NCBI GenBank assembly: GCA_010645155.1
Contig: CM021316.1
Location: 2,525,249-2,589,248 of the forward strand
DNA length: 64,000 nucleotides
Direction of reading: 5' to 3'
From: Tigriopus japonicus
Taxonomy: Eukaryota; Arthropoda; Copepoda; Harpacticoida; Harpacticidae
This document shows positions 1-10,930 of the stretch, one piece after another; the stretch's first letter is position 1, and every line of letters starts with the position of its first letter. Made by a program: the position numbers and the translations under genes. The notes below the pieces were generated by a model, which saw only the letters and a program-made list of their open reading frames with translations, was not told the origin of the DNA and made no database searches.

Positions 1-3000
1 ACATTAATTTTAAGCTTCTTGATTTTCGCTCTCAAATTAGAACACCGTGATAAGCTGGCTTCCCTTCACATTTTCAGTCCAATCTGAAACCCAAAAAATC
101 TTGTTGGTGAATCTGAGATGTGAATCAAAACGTTCATCGCCGGTCATCGGCTAGTCGTACTTGCCATTGGCATTAGAATAATAGTTGACAATTTTGGGAC
201 TTGTTCGCATATGAAAAAATCGATCAATCAGCGAGGCAAATAATCCGCGGAAATGTCACCTAACAAGTTTTTCTAGCAACTTTGCTCCAAAGCAATGAAG
301 TATGCAAAACATGCATATCAATGTTATCTTTGATATCCCATCAAAGTTCCATAGCAATAGCTGTAGCATCCTCCTAGGCTAATGTATTCCACCATGGGGT
401 ACAACTTTCATTATCTTGTCATAACGATCAAATTTTTGAATTTCACTTGTTCACTCCTTCTCGTTCAACCGAGTGCAGTACAAACCTTCCTGCCTCCCAC
501 ATAAATTTCAAAGGGTGGTAAGAGACGACTACCAATCTTTACCGAGCCACTCGAGTCTCGAAAAAGGTGGCCCATAAACGAAGAATTCACCTCTGGCCAT
601 ATTTGACGAATTTTCATCTTCATACTGGGCGAGGAAGGGTTGTGGGATTTGGTCTGCACTCTCCTATTGTCTAACCGAGCAATGCCAGGGGTAATTACGG
701 TGTCGGAGAACCCCCATCTCTCCCCATTCTAACCCAATCATTTCGAAACGATTAGACACCCTTCCCCAAACCGTCGATTCCGGATTCTTCTCGATGAATG
801 CAAGACTAGATCTCGCAGAGTCTTGATCGACTTTGTTCCTTTTGTATTTTCTTCAACGGCTTATTCTTAAGAAACCTTGGAATTCCAGCAAGCAAGCCTC
901 CTGATAAAATTACAGACCCTGGGATATATGGTCTTTTCTATTATAAAAAAAAGATTTCCGAAAAGATATTTATCAACAAGTTCGATGCAGAGAATGGACA
1001 AGACGGGTTGATTGGCTTTTGAATTGCGAGTAATTCGGCCTTGCCAAGGACAACTCTTTATGACGCGGCATTTTTAGACAACGAATCAAATCAAACCCTA
1101 GTCCAAGTGTTCTACGCACAAGATGCATGATAAGCAAAATGTAAACTAAAAAGGGGATGGGACATGCCGGTCAATCAGACCCATCACTGTCGTATGACTT
1201 GGATTGAAACTTGTAATTTCAATGTGATCTCTGGTGCGAGCTTTGCAAATGTGCCACGTGAGATCATGAGTTTGTTTAGCCTTCAGTTAATCTATTTCTA
1301 AAGCCGGCTACGAGTAGTACAGACCAGGGTAGTGAATGTTTTCCAGTTTTAGACGGTACTTTTAGACACGATTCAGACTGGAAAATGATACTCAGATTAC
1401 GTAATGCGGTGGGGAATATCGATCAATACCAAATATCCAGTTAGTCCTAATCTCACATGCCTTACCACGCATGTACTCAAAGAAGATATGCTGACATTTC
1501 TTCACTTCAGGCTCCACATCCATTCCCACCTTGAGACATGACTTAACGTCAAAAAGCTTGGATACTTTCTTGTGGAATATTGGAACAAGCCCTCCCTTGC
1601 GTGACGTTTTACAGCGTATATGTGACATGTCAGCCTCTCTTAATCACATTCTTAGTGAAATAAGGTCATGGAGAACCTGCTTTGCTCATCTCCAGGGCAA
1701 CGCACCAACACCAGCCCTTCTTTATCTTTCTGCGTTTTCAAACCCAGAAAAAATCTCCAAGGGATCTGGATGTAATGATGACTACTTTTGCGAGTCTGCG
1801 TTGCCACCGGGAACGCCACCAAATTGCGAGCAAGTAAACAAGGAGGCCTCCTTGACTCAGGGGTGTGGGTGGTGCTCGGTCTGAGGATGGAGGAGGATAT
1901 TGATTGAGTAAATATTGCCAAGAGTATGGGAGTGAGGGTGGTCCCTTGAAAGAGGCTGAGCGGAATTGTTTGTGGCGCCAATTTCCACGAAGCGAGCGCT
2001 CCATGACAAATGCTAACACTCAGGGCTGCAAACATGACATCGTTCTTCTCATTGTGGAAGGATCTATTCCCCAACGTTCTTCTTTCCCTCATTGCTCACT
2101 GGGGTCCATGAAGTACGTTTGGGGGCTTGGCCCATTCAATCCTCGTCGCACCCCTGGAAATCGTTCGATATTTTACCAACCTGATTGTAGTGGTGCATTT
2201 GCGTTGTTGCACAGAAAAGCGCATTCTCGACCCTGCCGTAGTAAACTCTTGGAATACAGCCAACTCTCTATTAAGTGAACATTTTGTGGTTGAATATTTT
2301 TTGATATGAATGAGCGTTCATAACTTTCATTTCAATGTAGACTCTGTTTCATTTTATATGTTGAACTGATTGTCAAAAAACAAACAAGAATAGACACACT
2401 TATGCTTTCTTCACTTTGAATGTAACATAATTGTGATGGTAATATCTTATGGGTAGGGGTCAGATAAAGTTCCAAAATGCAACTTGCACCAAAAATTGCA
2501 ACTCTCGGTCATTTCTAGTCAAATTTAGCAACTCTTCAATTTGTTGGTAGATTAAATTTCTTGCAAATGTTAATTTCATCATTGTAGCGGTAGTAAATAA
2601 TCAGTAACCATAAATATTCAGCAACTTGTGTCGGTTTTTTGTCTCGATTACCTAAATTCTGCTGGAAATCGTTCGAATGACATATTGTACCTGCACTCTT
2701 TCTTAAGACTCTTGTCTTTTTCAAGAATCTATAATTTTCACACCCCAGAATAATTTGTGACAAGCAAAACTGGTTTCTTAAGAAAAGACAAACTAAAGGT
2801 ATCAAACGTCCGCTCAACATAGACATGTGCAATTTCTTTATTATTATCTTTGTCTCTCGAATCTCTCTTCCAACTTAACAAAACATTGCAGCAAATTTGG
2901 TTCACTAAAATAAGAGTTGACTGTACTATTACCAAGAGACAAACCCCAGTCCCCCCGACCGTTCTCCCGTACCCTGCCCTTCCCAGGGAGGCAACTTGCC

Positions 3001-4308
3001 AGAACGACGATCTCCCCTGCCCCTCTTTTCCTGTACTGTTCTTGCGTTGAACCGAAGCCCCACTCTCCTTTTTTCTTTGGCGTTCACTCAACCTCCTCTT
3101 GCTCCCTCCCTTCTTCCGACCAAAAGCGAGAAGCAACGGCGATTGGTCCTTCGACCCTCGGGTTTTAAACCTATCGATCGATCGTTTGGGGAAAGAGTCG
3201 AGCCTCCAGAAGCGAGAGACACAGGGAAATCGGGAGTCATTGGCTATCCAAACTTTCAAGAGTGCAGTGCGAGGATTTCGCGGTTGGTGGGAGACTATTC
3301 AACCTCTTGTAATTGAATCCTAAGACAGAGTGAGTATGACTTTTCTTTCTCCTTCAAGGCCGTTCGGCGAAGATAACGATTGATTTTTGCGTCGTTTCTC
3401 AGAAGTTGTACTTTGCTGTACTTCAGCCATAACCCAGCACAGACATTTGCCACTCTAAAGCCAGTCAAATGAATTTGCGACAAGAGCAAAATAGCCATTA
3501 TAAGGAACATTGGGCAAATGGAAGTGCATTCGTCTAAAAGTACGTCTTCACATAAATGTCTGTGTACCTATGTTCAGATGTCTTAATATTGGCGGGCAAT
3601 GTCTGTCTTACTACGATACGTTAGTCGGTCGTTGCTGGCAGTGGTGTGCTGAATCACCTCCAATAGGAAACCAACTAACTAGTGTAGTACTAAGTTATAC
3701 GTAGTTCGTGTTCCGTTTCAAGGTCGTTCAGCTCTCCTAAGGTGAAGTTAGTTGAAGAGTCTGAAACTTACTCAGTTCTAATTTATATCATTTCTAGTTG
3801 GAAACAAGTTTTCTTTTGGTTCACCAAAGTTCTTGCAGGAAGTCAATTCACTATTCAAACAATTAAAAGTCGTTTCCACTGAAATCTGAGTGGACAGCAA
3901 ACAAGGAGTTTGATGCGAAGTTTCACAAAGACAGACGCACCTTGTGGCGTAATGCTATCAATTAATGTTATTGAGATCTCTATTTAACTAGTGGTTACAC
4001 TTCCGCCATTGGGGCATTAATAATAGCAAGTGAACACACACAAGTTTCTCCAAGCCTCGTTCATCTCCTCAGAATAGCACATGTGGCCTAGTAGGCCCAC
4101 TCGCATAACGTTGAATCGCAGTTATAAGTCGGGTCAGTACATCGTTAGAACTTATACGAATCCTGCGTCTGCAAGTTCGGCGGACCACTCGATGACATCA
4201 GTAGTTCGTTACATCTCAAACAAAAAGCATCACACCATATCGATTCTGCCACATCAAATATTGCTAACTTGACACTCTTTCCTTCAAGAGATCAACTTCT
4301 CTACCAAC
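1..4308. other. Upstream spacer, no protein gene recognised
   Basis: AT-rich spacer with only short, unrelated open frames on both strands. A GC- and pyrimidine-rich patch at about 2940-3240 stands out. It is followed by a donor-like GTGAGT at 3330, and an acceptor (CCTTCAAG, ending 4288) lies 20 bases before the lipase ATG. This would fit a noncoding first exon ending at 3329 spliced to 4289. That is inference from splice-site shape only; there is no coding frame to test it. Confidence 0.4.
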
Positions 4309-7300
4309 ATGAGTGGATTGGTTCACCAAGAAACCAGCCATGCAGTGCACGGTAAGGATAGCGATCCCAATCAAGACGAGGAAAATAAGACACAATGCTG
4401 CCCAGAAATGGAACTTCATCGAAGTTGCACGGTTTTGGGATGCCAATCTGAGCCCGACCCCGATCTGGAACGGGAATATGACCCGAAAAATCTGAACATT
4501 TCCTTTGCTGGATGTGGTTTCCTGGGTATCTACCATTTGGGAGTGGCAGCAGCCTTCAGCCATTTCCTTCCCGATTGTCAATACGATAAACTTTGTGGAG
4601 CCTCGGCGGGTGCATTAGCTGCCACGGGTTTGGTGGCCGGAATTCCTGTCAGTAAGTAGTATTTGAGCTTTATCTCTTGGGATTTTCGAATTATATGTGC
4701 AAAGGGGACGTTATTTTTTAAAGCCTTTTAATAGCTTTGTTCATATTCATGTTTATAAATTGATTGGAGGTAATGAATGAATTAGAATCTTTTGACACAT
4801 TTGATGTAGGAAATGCCGGGTTCGTGAGTGCAAATGTTAATTTATTAGAGTTTGTTTGAAAGCTAGAGAAGGTCAAAATGTACGCTCGGTGTATCTTCAT
4901 TTCATTTCTTAATGTTAGTGCTAAAGTTGGAGGCCTACATGGATACACCCTGGCTTGTTTGATATCGAGATGTGAGCTCATTTTGTTCATTGTTACCAAG
5001 CTCAAATTTCTCCTTGAAAAAAGAGGTCACGTCTTGTAATGATTTTTTCTTTCAATCTTCCAACATGATCAACCTCGTCTTAACAGGTGAATTATTAAGA
5101 ACATCAACGAGAACACTGAAAAATACCATTGATAGAGGTAGAATCGACAAATTTATATGCCTTTTTCAATTCTAAAACACAACCCATGTACCCAGCTAAA
5201 AATAATAAACAATGATGAAAATGCTCACAACAATTCATCCGATATTAGCCAATCGAACAAAAGATTTGATAACGATCCCCATGCGCAAATGTGAGCGACA
5301 TGCACAGGTCAAAAGGGTAACTCGGCTGCAACAATGCTTCGTTCCTAACCTAAGCTTCATGTTCAATATCTAAAGTACGAGAAGCAAGCCTTTGCTTAGA
5401 GACATGATCTCTTGTCATGCCTTAGAAATCATGCTTCAGAAAATATTGCATAAATACTCAAACAACGCTGATGAAAATTGCGCTATTGCAACGGATATTT
5501 AGTAAAGTCAGATAACGTGAACTAAGGTCTTTGGCGAGACCGATTCGATGACGGACGTGTTTGTGTGTCAAACAATCAAGACGTCTGAAAGCAATTTTTG
5601 CAACGACACCTCCTTTGTGGGAAGTTTTATTGTCAACTTTGATGACTTTAGATGTGATATGTCTCCTCGTTTAGCCCTCTAGAGTTCAAGTTTTCTCGCG
5701 CAAATAGCTAGTCTACTTGGAATGTATGAGCCGATGATACATAAAACAGGAACTGGAAACTTCCAAGTACTTCAATCATGTCAGCCTTGGCCTCCGGTTC
5801 CGTTCTTCAACATACTATTTCTGCATTCAAACATGCCCGCCCTATCTAATTGCAGCTAAGATGGTCACGACTCTCTTGGAGGTCGCTGGAGAAGCTCGCA
5901 GACATTTTGGCGGTGCTCTCAACCCTTCGTACAACATCACGGATGTGCTATTTGAAAAGCTTCGGCAAATCCTTCCCGAGGACATTCATATTCGAGCCAA
6001 TGGAAAATTGTTCGTGTCGGTCACCAAGATCATGGATGGCAAGAACGTCATGATTGAGAACTACATGAACCGAGAAGAGCTCATTGAAGCCATTGTGGCC
6101 AGTGCCTTCATTCCCGGATTTTCCGGCGCAATGCCACCCGTTTTCAGAGGGTGTCGAATCATTGACGGAGGATTTTCGTGCAACTTGCCCGACATTTTCG
6201 AGAACACCATCACAGTGTCTCCTTTTGCTGGAAGCGCCATTATCTGTCCTTTGGACGATGGGAAAGTCAGAGCTTATCCCGTACATAGGGTAAGCACCAA
6301 TTGGAAATTATTCATGGAGGTTAGATAATAGAAATGATTTTGATCTTTCCTTTTGTCTTGTAGCTTCATTTCAGTGACCAAGGGACGGATGTGACTTTCG
6401 CCAATGCGATTCGTTTGAAGCACGTGATGTATCCTCCCTCTTTGGAGGAGCTGAATAAGATCTTGATGGCTGGTTTCAAGGATGGACATCGCTTCCTGAG
6501 GACTGAAGGCTTCATCAAATGCACTCAATGCTTGACTATTCGCTCGGAGATGACTGCTTGTGAGGATCTGATCACTTGCGACGAATTTGAGGTGAGACTC
6601 GCCAATACAAATTGGTTCAATATGAACTACAATAATAATAATATCATCATGATATTTGTCAGGATTCATTGCCGCAAGCCCTCAGCCATACCTTTGAATC
6701 GTTTCGCAATCGAGCGGAGAACTTGCTCCTCCATTCAAGCAAACGCTTCTCGCTCTTCAACAAGACGTGTCGATTCGTGTTCAATGTGGCTTCGTACACG
6801 CCTCCCGTGTATTTGATGAAGAAGAGTCTGCAAGTGGCTCAAGGCACCACTGTGCTCTTGGCCAAGACGTTCTTGGCCTTGGTCAACATGATGGAAGTGC
6901 TCGTGGACATCCAACTTCAATCTGAAGTGGAGAAGTACTTGGGACACACGTTGAAGGCAGTCATCAAGGACGATGATTGGATCTCGGTGTCAGCACCCAA
7001 GGGCTCTCGCCCTGTTAAGAAACGGGTCCCCAAACGCTCTGTGAGCATGGACATCAATATCAGCCAATTTGGCAAAGGAGATGACGACGATAACGATGAC
7101 GATGATTATTGCTCGGGAGGATCGGCTGTGGCTGCCGGAGGCAACGATGACGGGGTCGATCTCGTCCAAATCCGGGTTGAGAATATTGTAAATGATGGGT
7201 AAGTGACTTTTTTTTATTATGGTATGAGCTCGAAACTAATAACTTATTAGTAGGGCTGAATATTTTAGGTTAACTTTTTGGGCAAATTATGACATAATTA

Positions 7301-9325
7301 GGTTGCCCAAAACTACGTTTTAGGTTTTTTTTAGGTTGAATAGATTACCCCTTTTACAGTGGCTTTTCAGACCAAATTTTGCCTTTTATCTATTGTTTTT
7401 CAGCACTTTACTCTTGGCAAGAGTAAAAGCAGTTGAGCAGAGACAAAGGCAATGAAAATTTTATTTGGCAGTGGGGGAAAATGCCAGTATAGAAAAGTTT
7501 GTGCCAGTGAAATTTGTTAAGCGGTAGAATATGGCAGAAAGTGGCAAAAATGCGACCAAAAAACCCAGATAAATTGTCGACCCAAAAAAGGAGATCGGCA
7601 ATTTTTGACCTAAAATGAGACCGAAAATTGTCGACCTAAACACGGAGATCGAAAATTTTTGACCTTAAAACGAGTTCAGAAATTTTTGACCTTAAAACGA
7701 GTTCTGAAATATTTTACCTTAAAACGAGTTCAGAAAATTTTGACCTTAAAACGAGTTCAGAAATTTTTGACCTAAAAACGAGTTTAAAAAATTTTCGACT
7801 TAAAAAAAGAAATTGAAAATTTGCGCCCTAAAAACGGGATGAAATGACTGAAAACGAGACGAGAGAAAAATATGACTTCAAAAAATGACAGTGAGCGCCC
7901 TTAATTGGCAGTATGTCGGCCTGAAACCACCTGATAAAGCTAATTCGGTATGTTGATGAGATGAAAAACATTGTGGCTCCCACTCTTCTACTTTCTTCCT
8001 TTTTTTTTGTTTTAAAGACACTGGGGTAATTTTCAAGTGGGCGTAGTCAAATGACTTTAGGGTGAGAAAAAATTTAATTTTAGGTTGAAAACTTAGTTTT
8101 AGGTAAAAATTTCCTGAAAAATGCGAGAAAAAAGTTAATTTTAGGTTGGAAACTTATTTTTAGGTAAAAATTGCCCAAAAAAGGCGTTTTAGGTTAAAAC
8201 CTAGGTTTTTATGTAAAACCTAAAATATTCAGCCCTACTTATTAGTCAAGCAAAGGGCGTGGAAAAAGCTACAAAAATGGCAGATTTTTTTCTTGATTCG
8301 TAAAAATTATCTTGGATTAACATTTTTATTAGTGTCAAAAAAGTTGCTCTCGATTTTTGGGTCGATAGTTTTTTGTTGGTTCTTTCAGCAAGGAAAAAAT
8401 GGCGTGGAAAATAGTGTTTGGGTAAAATTCGGCGAAGCGTCAAATTTCTGTTCATTGATGGGATACATTACCAATGAACACCGAAAGCTCGAGTTCTGTA
8501 CAAAATAGATAGCACAGCAAGTTCATCTAAGGTTTATTCTGACCCCTGGTCAATTTGTTTTGGAAAGTAGCTACTCAGAAAAAATGGCTAAATAGCTTAG
8601 TAGATTTGAAAGGGACCACAACTTGAATGTCACGGTGTAAAAAGTTTTTTACAGTTTACACAAAACACTGTAAATCCCCGTTCTATTATTAACTTAATAA
8701 GTCCTCTTTGTTTTGATGCAGCAAACCCGATCCAACCACGGACGAAGAGGCCCGCCAACTCCAAGCCGATAATTTGTTGAATGCCACCCGATCCGAAAAC
8801 ATCTCTCGCAGTGTGTCCCGTTTGGGTTCGAGGATTGCATCCAAGCGGAATTCGCTTCAATCCTCGCGGCAACATTCTCGGACAGGATCCAGGTGCGACC
8901 TTAATGCCTCAGAAAACGTGTCTGTCCCTTTTCTTAATGCCTCTGATGGTCTCAGTGACTCATCTGAGACTCTCGACATCGATGAGGAAGACGACACGAC
9001 CTATGAGATTGTAGGTCCCTTGTTTCCGGGAGGCAAGGTGTTTTATAAGAACATCTCTAAGAAGGACGTGGCCATGCCTTTGAGGCGGTACAACCACGAT
9101 GTTATCACGTGGTATCATCCTATCGATGCTCATCGCGAAGAAGGCTACCGAAGCTTTTACGAAGCTCTCGTGAGCTTGTATCATCTCAGCCAAACTGGCT
9201 TGGGACCGCAAGGTCACAACATGCCGTTTGAGCTCTCTTCCGAGATGAACAAATATCGCTCCAATTGGGCGCTTCATCTCAAGGCTGAACAAGAGTCTCC
9301 AACCCCTTTAGCCTCCGAGGCTTAA
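4309..9325 (+). CDS. PNPLA2: Patatin-like phospholipase/triacylglycerol lipase (ATGL/Brummer type), read-through isoform
   Basis: Predicted lipid-droplet triacylglycerol lipase. Exons 4309-4651, 5856-6289, 6364-6591, 6663-7198 and 8722-9325 give 714 residues; all junctions are GT-AG and phases match. The patatin fold shows a glycine-rich oxyanion motif (GCGFLG, about 69-74), nucleophile Ser99 in GASAG and Asp218 in DGG. The Ser-Asp spacing of 119 equals that of human ATGL (Ser47/Asp166), so this protein carries about 52 extra N-terminal residues. The middle holds a hydrophobic stretch, then an acidic run (GKGDDDDNDDDDY) and a Ser/Arg-rich segment typical of a poorly conserved regulatory tail. 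The start is the first ATG after a likely acceptor, in the context CAACATG. Intron 4 (7199-8721) contains a hAT-like element. This isoform reads through a donor at 8893 and stops at 9325. Family assignment is firm; PNPLA2 rather than a sister paralogue is inference. Confidence 0.85.
7251..8237. mobile_element. Non-autonomous hAT-like element in lipase intron 4
   Basis: The ends are perfect 21-base inverted repeats beginning TAGGGCTGAATATTTTAGG, and the element is flanked by the exact 8-base direct repeat CTTATTAG (7243-7250 and 8238-8245). An 8-base target duplication with a (C/T)AGGG-type terminus is the hAT signature. The 987-base body has no transposase frame. It holds degenerate TTTTAGGT motifs near both ends and a 27-base tandem array in the middle. 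The intact duplication suggests a fairly recent insertion. A diverged end of the same family lies at 23266-23396. Confidence 0.88.
7634..7800. repeat. 27-base tandem repeat inside the hAT-like element
   Basis: The unit GACCTTAAAACGAGTTCAG plus an AAATTTT spacer recurs with a 27-base period. Unit starts fall at 7661, 7688, 7715, 7742 and 7769, and a more diverged unit starts near 7634. Point changes between units are few. Confidence 0.85.
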
Positions 9326-9551
9326 GCCTCGCTCTCATTCTTTATGTATTCTATGTAATCTAGAGCATTTCAGCTCCCCCATCAAGTTCAAAAGTCCACG
9401 ACTACCTCATTCAACAACCACTACTACCTCATAAATACTGTACAGACAATACCGTATTATGATTAATTACGGTAAGGTTATCTAGTTGTGCCCTTTCGTC
9501 GGCAAGCTTGTCATTTCGAAATAAGGCTTATCTGGCTTTTCCCATTTACAG

Positions 9552-9939
9552 ACGGGGCTCGATCACAACCAGTCGGCAAACCAGCGAATCCGGAGGTGGA
9601 GAGACTTTGGAGAACATCCGAAGAGTCACCGAGCGTCAGAACTCGGTTCTCGGGTACTATTACCGGAACGATAACGGCGACTTGGTCATGGTGAATATCT
9701 ATGACATATCCGATACGGATCCGGCCGATATTCTGGGTAATGATATCTTGGATGCCGACTCCATCATCTTGGATCCGGAGGAGGTTCACGATCGGTTGCG
9801 ATCCGTGCCTTTGGATCGGTTTATTTCGACTCAATCCACCTCACAGACCTCTTCCTCGAGCCATGCGGATGATTCGACTTCGTTTCAAGAGGAATCATCT
9901 TCGTCCTCTCCAAGTCAAACGAGTGATTCGGATCGTTAG
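9552..9939 (+). CDS. PNPLA2: Alternative last exon of the patatin-like lipase
   Basis: An acceptor (CCCATTTACAG, ending 9551) opens a 388-base exon that ends with TAG. Its first base completes a codon started by AG at a GTGCGA donor after 8892, inside the previous exon, so the two join in frame (Ser-Arg-Arg-Gly). The resulting isoform would be 699 residues and lacks the 9325 stop. The exon encodes a folded-looking segment with SVLGYYYRNDNGDLV, then a Ser/Thr-rich acidic tail. A poly(A) signal lies 141 bases after the stop. The 9326-9551 interval shows no canonical AATAAA, which makes this the more likely main 3' end. No transcript evidence is available here. Confidence 0.65.
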
Positions 9940-10079
9940 TAGATGGAGAGGGAATCATTCATGATTGGTCTCCACGATTAACTAATCTTCCACCCGCATT
10001 TGTGAACGGCGCTAAGTTGTCTTAAGAAAGTCGCAAACTCAACTTATAGATAGTAATTGTTTTTCATTTTTGTCTTCGA

Positions 10080-10085
10080 AATAAA
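10080..10085 (+). terminator. Poly(A) signal AATAAA of the lipase gene
   Basis: A canonical hexamer 141 bases after the stop of the alternative last exon, followed by T-rich sequence. Confidence 0.5.
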
Positions 10086-10677
10086 CAAACTTGGTTTTGT
10101 GAATTATTTTACAATTTTTATGATCATCAAAGTGGTTGATGTAGTTTTAATTGTTCTTGGAAAAAGAAACTCGTCTTATTTGATGATATTTAGCGTTCAT
10201 AAGAATGCATGTTATTTTACAAAGGAGGGGCGGATTTTTTTGTGAATACAAAATCCATTTTTAGAAGGGAAAACAGCATGCTTCATTATCTCGAAATAAT
10301 GGTTAATTTGATAAAAAAAACTAGTGTTTTTTGTTTCAGCAACAAAACTATCACATCGATTGACAAAGAAGAAGCGAAGGCTTTTCGACTACCTTTTTTA
10401 AATCTAATTTGATTGATTGACTGGATTAAAAATTTGGAATAAACCTGATTTTTAAATTATGTGCTTGAAAAAAACATGAACTCATTTTGTTCGGAATAGT
10501 TTTGTTATTGTTCTTTATGATACCACTTTTTTACCATCCTACAAGTGTTACACTTTTTGTTCAATTTGGACATAGGATTTCAGTGCGTGTTATGCACTTA
10601 CGATGAATAAAAATTCTAAACATCCCTAAAAATTAACAAAAATAGTAAAACGCACCGCATACTTTTTCACACTTCCC

Positions 10678-10683
10678 TTTATT
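10678..10683 (-). terminator. Candidate poly(A) signal of the calpain gene
   Basis: TTTATT on the plus strand reads AATAAA on the coding strand, about 250 bases after the calpain stop codon. Confidence 0.4.
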
Positions 10684-10930
10684 TTAATGCCAATCATGTG
10701 TGGGCTACGTGATAAACGAAGCAAATGAGCACATCAAATTTTCTGACACCTAAATATTGAACACAAATGGTGGGTTTCAGTTTCGTTTAGATTTTAAACA
10801 TTGAGTCTTTACTCTTAATGCCTCAAGAGTGTTTTTGTTTTGTACCCAGTTGATACAGCTCCAGAGTATTTCTAGTTTCGTTCGTTTTGAGTTCAGATCA
10901 TCATGAAATGCATGGACATAAAAATTCGCT

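Larger units (their letters stand above)
9940..10930. other. Convergent spacer between lipase and calpain genes
   Basis: About 1 kb of AT-rich sequence shared by the 3' ends of two tail-to-tail genes. It contains AATAAA at 10080 on the plus strand and the minus-strand hexamer at 10678-10683. No gene is seen in it. Confidence 0.6.

Noticed and set aside
1652..2092. A 146-residue minus-strand ORF overlapping several plus-strand ORFs
   Set aside because: Three overlapping frames are open in both directions, with no domain or compositional signal; typical of chance open frames.
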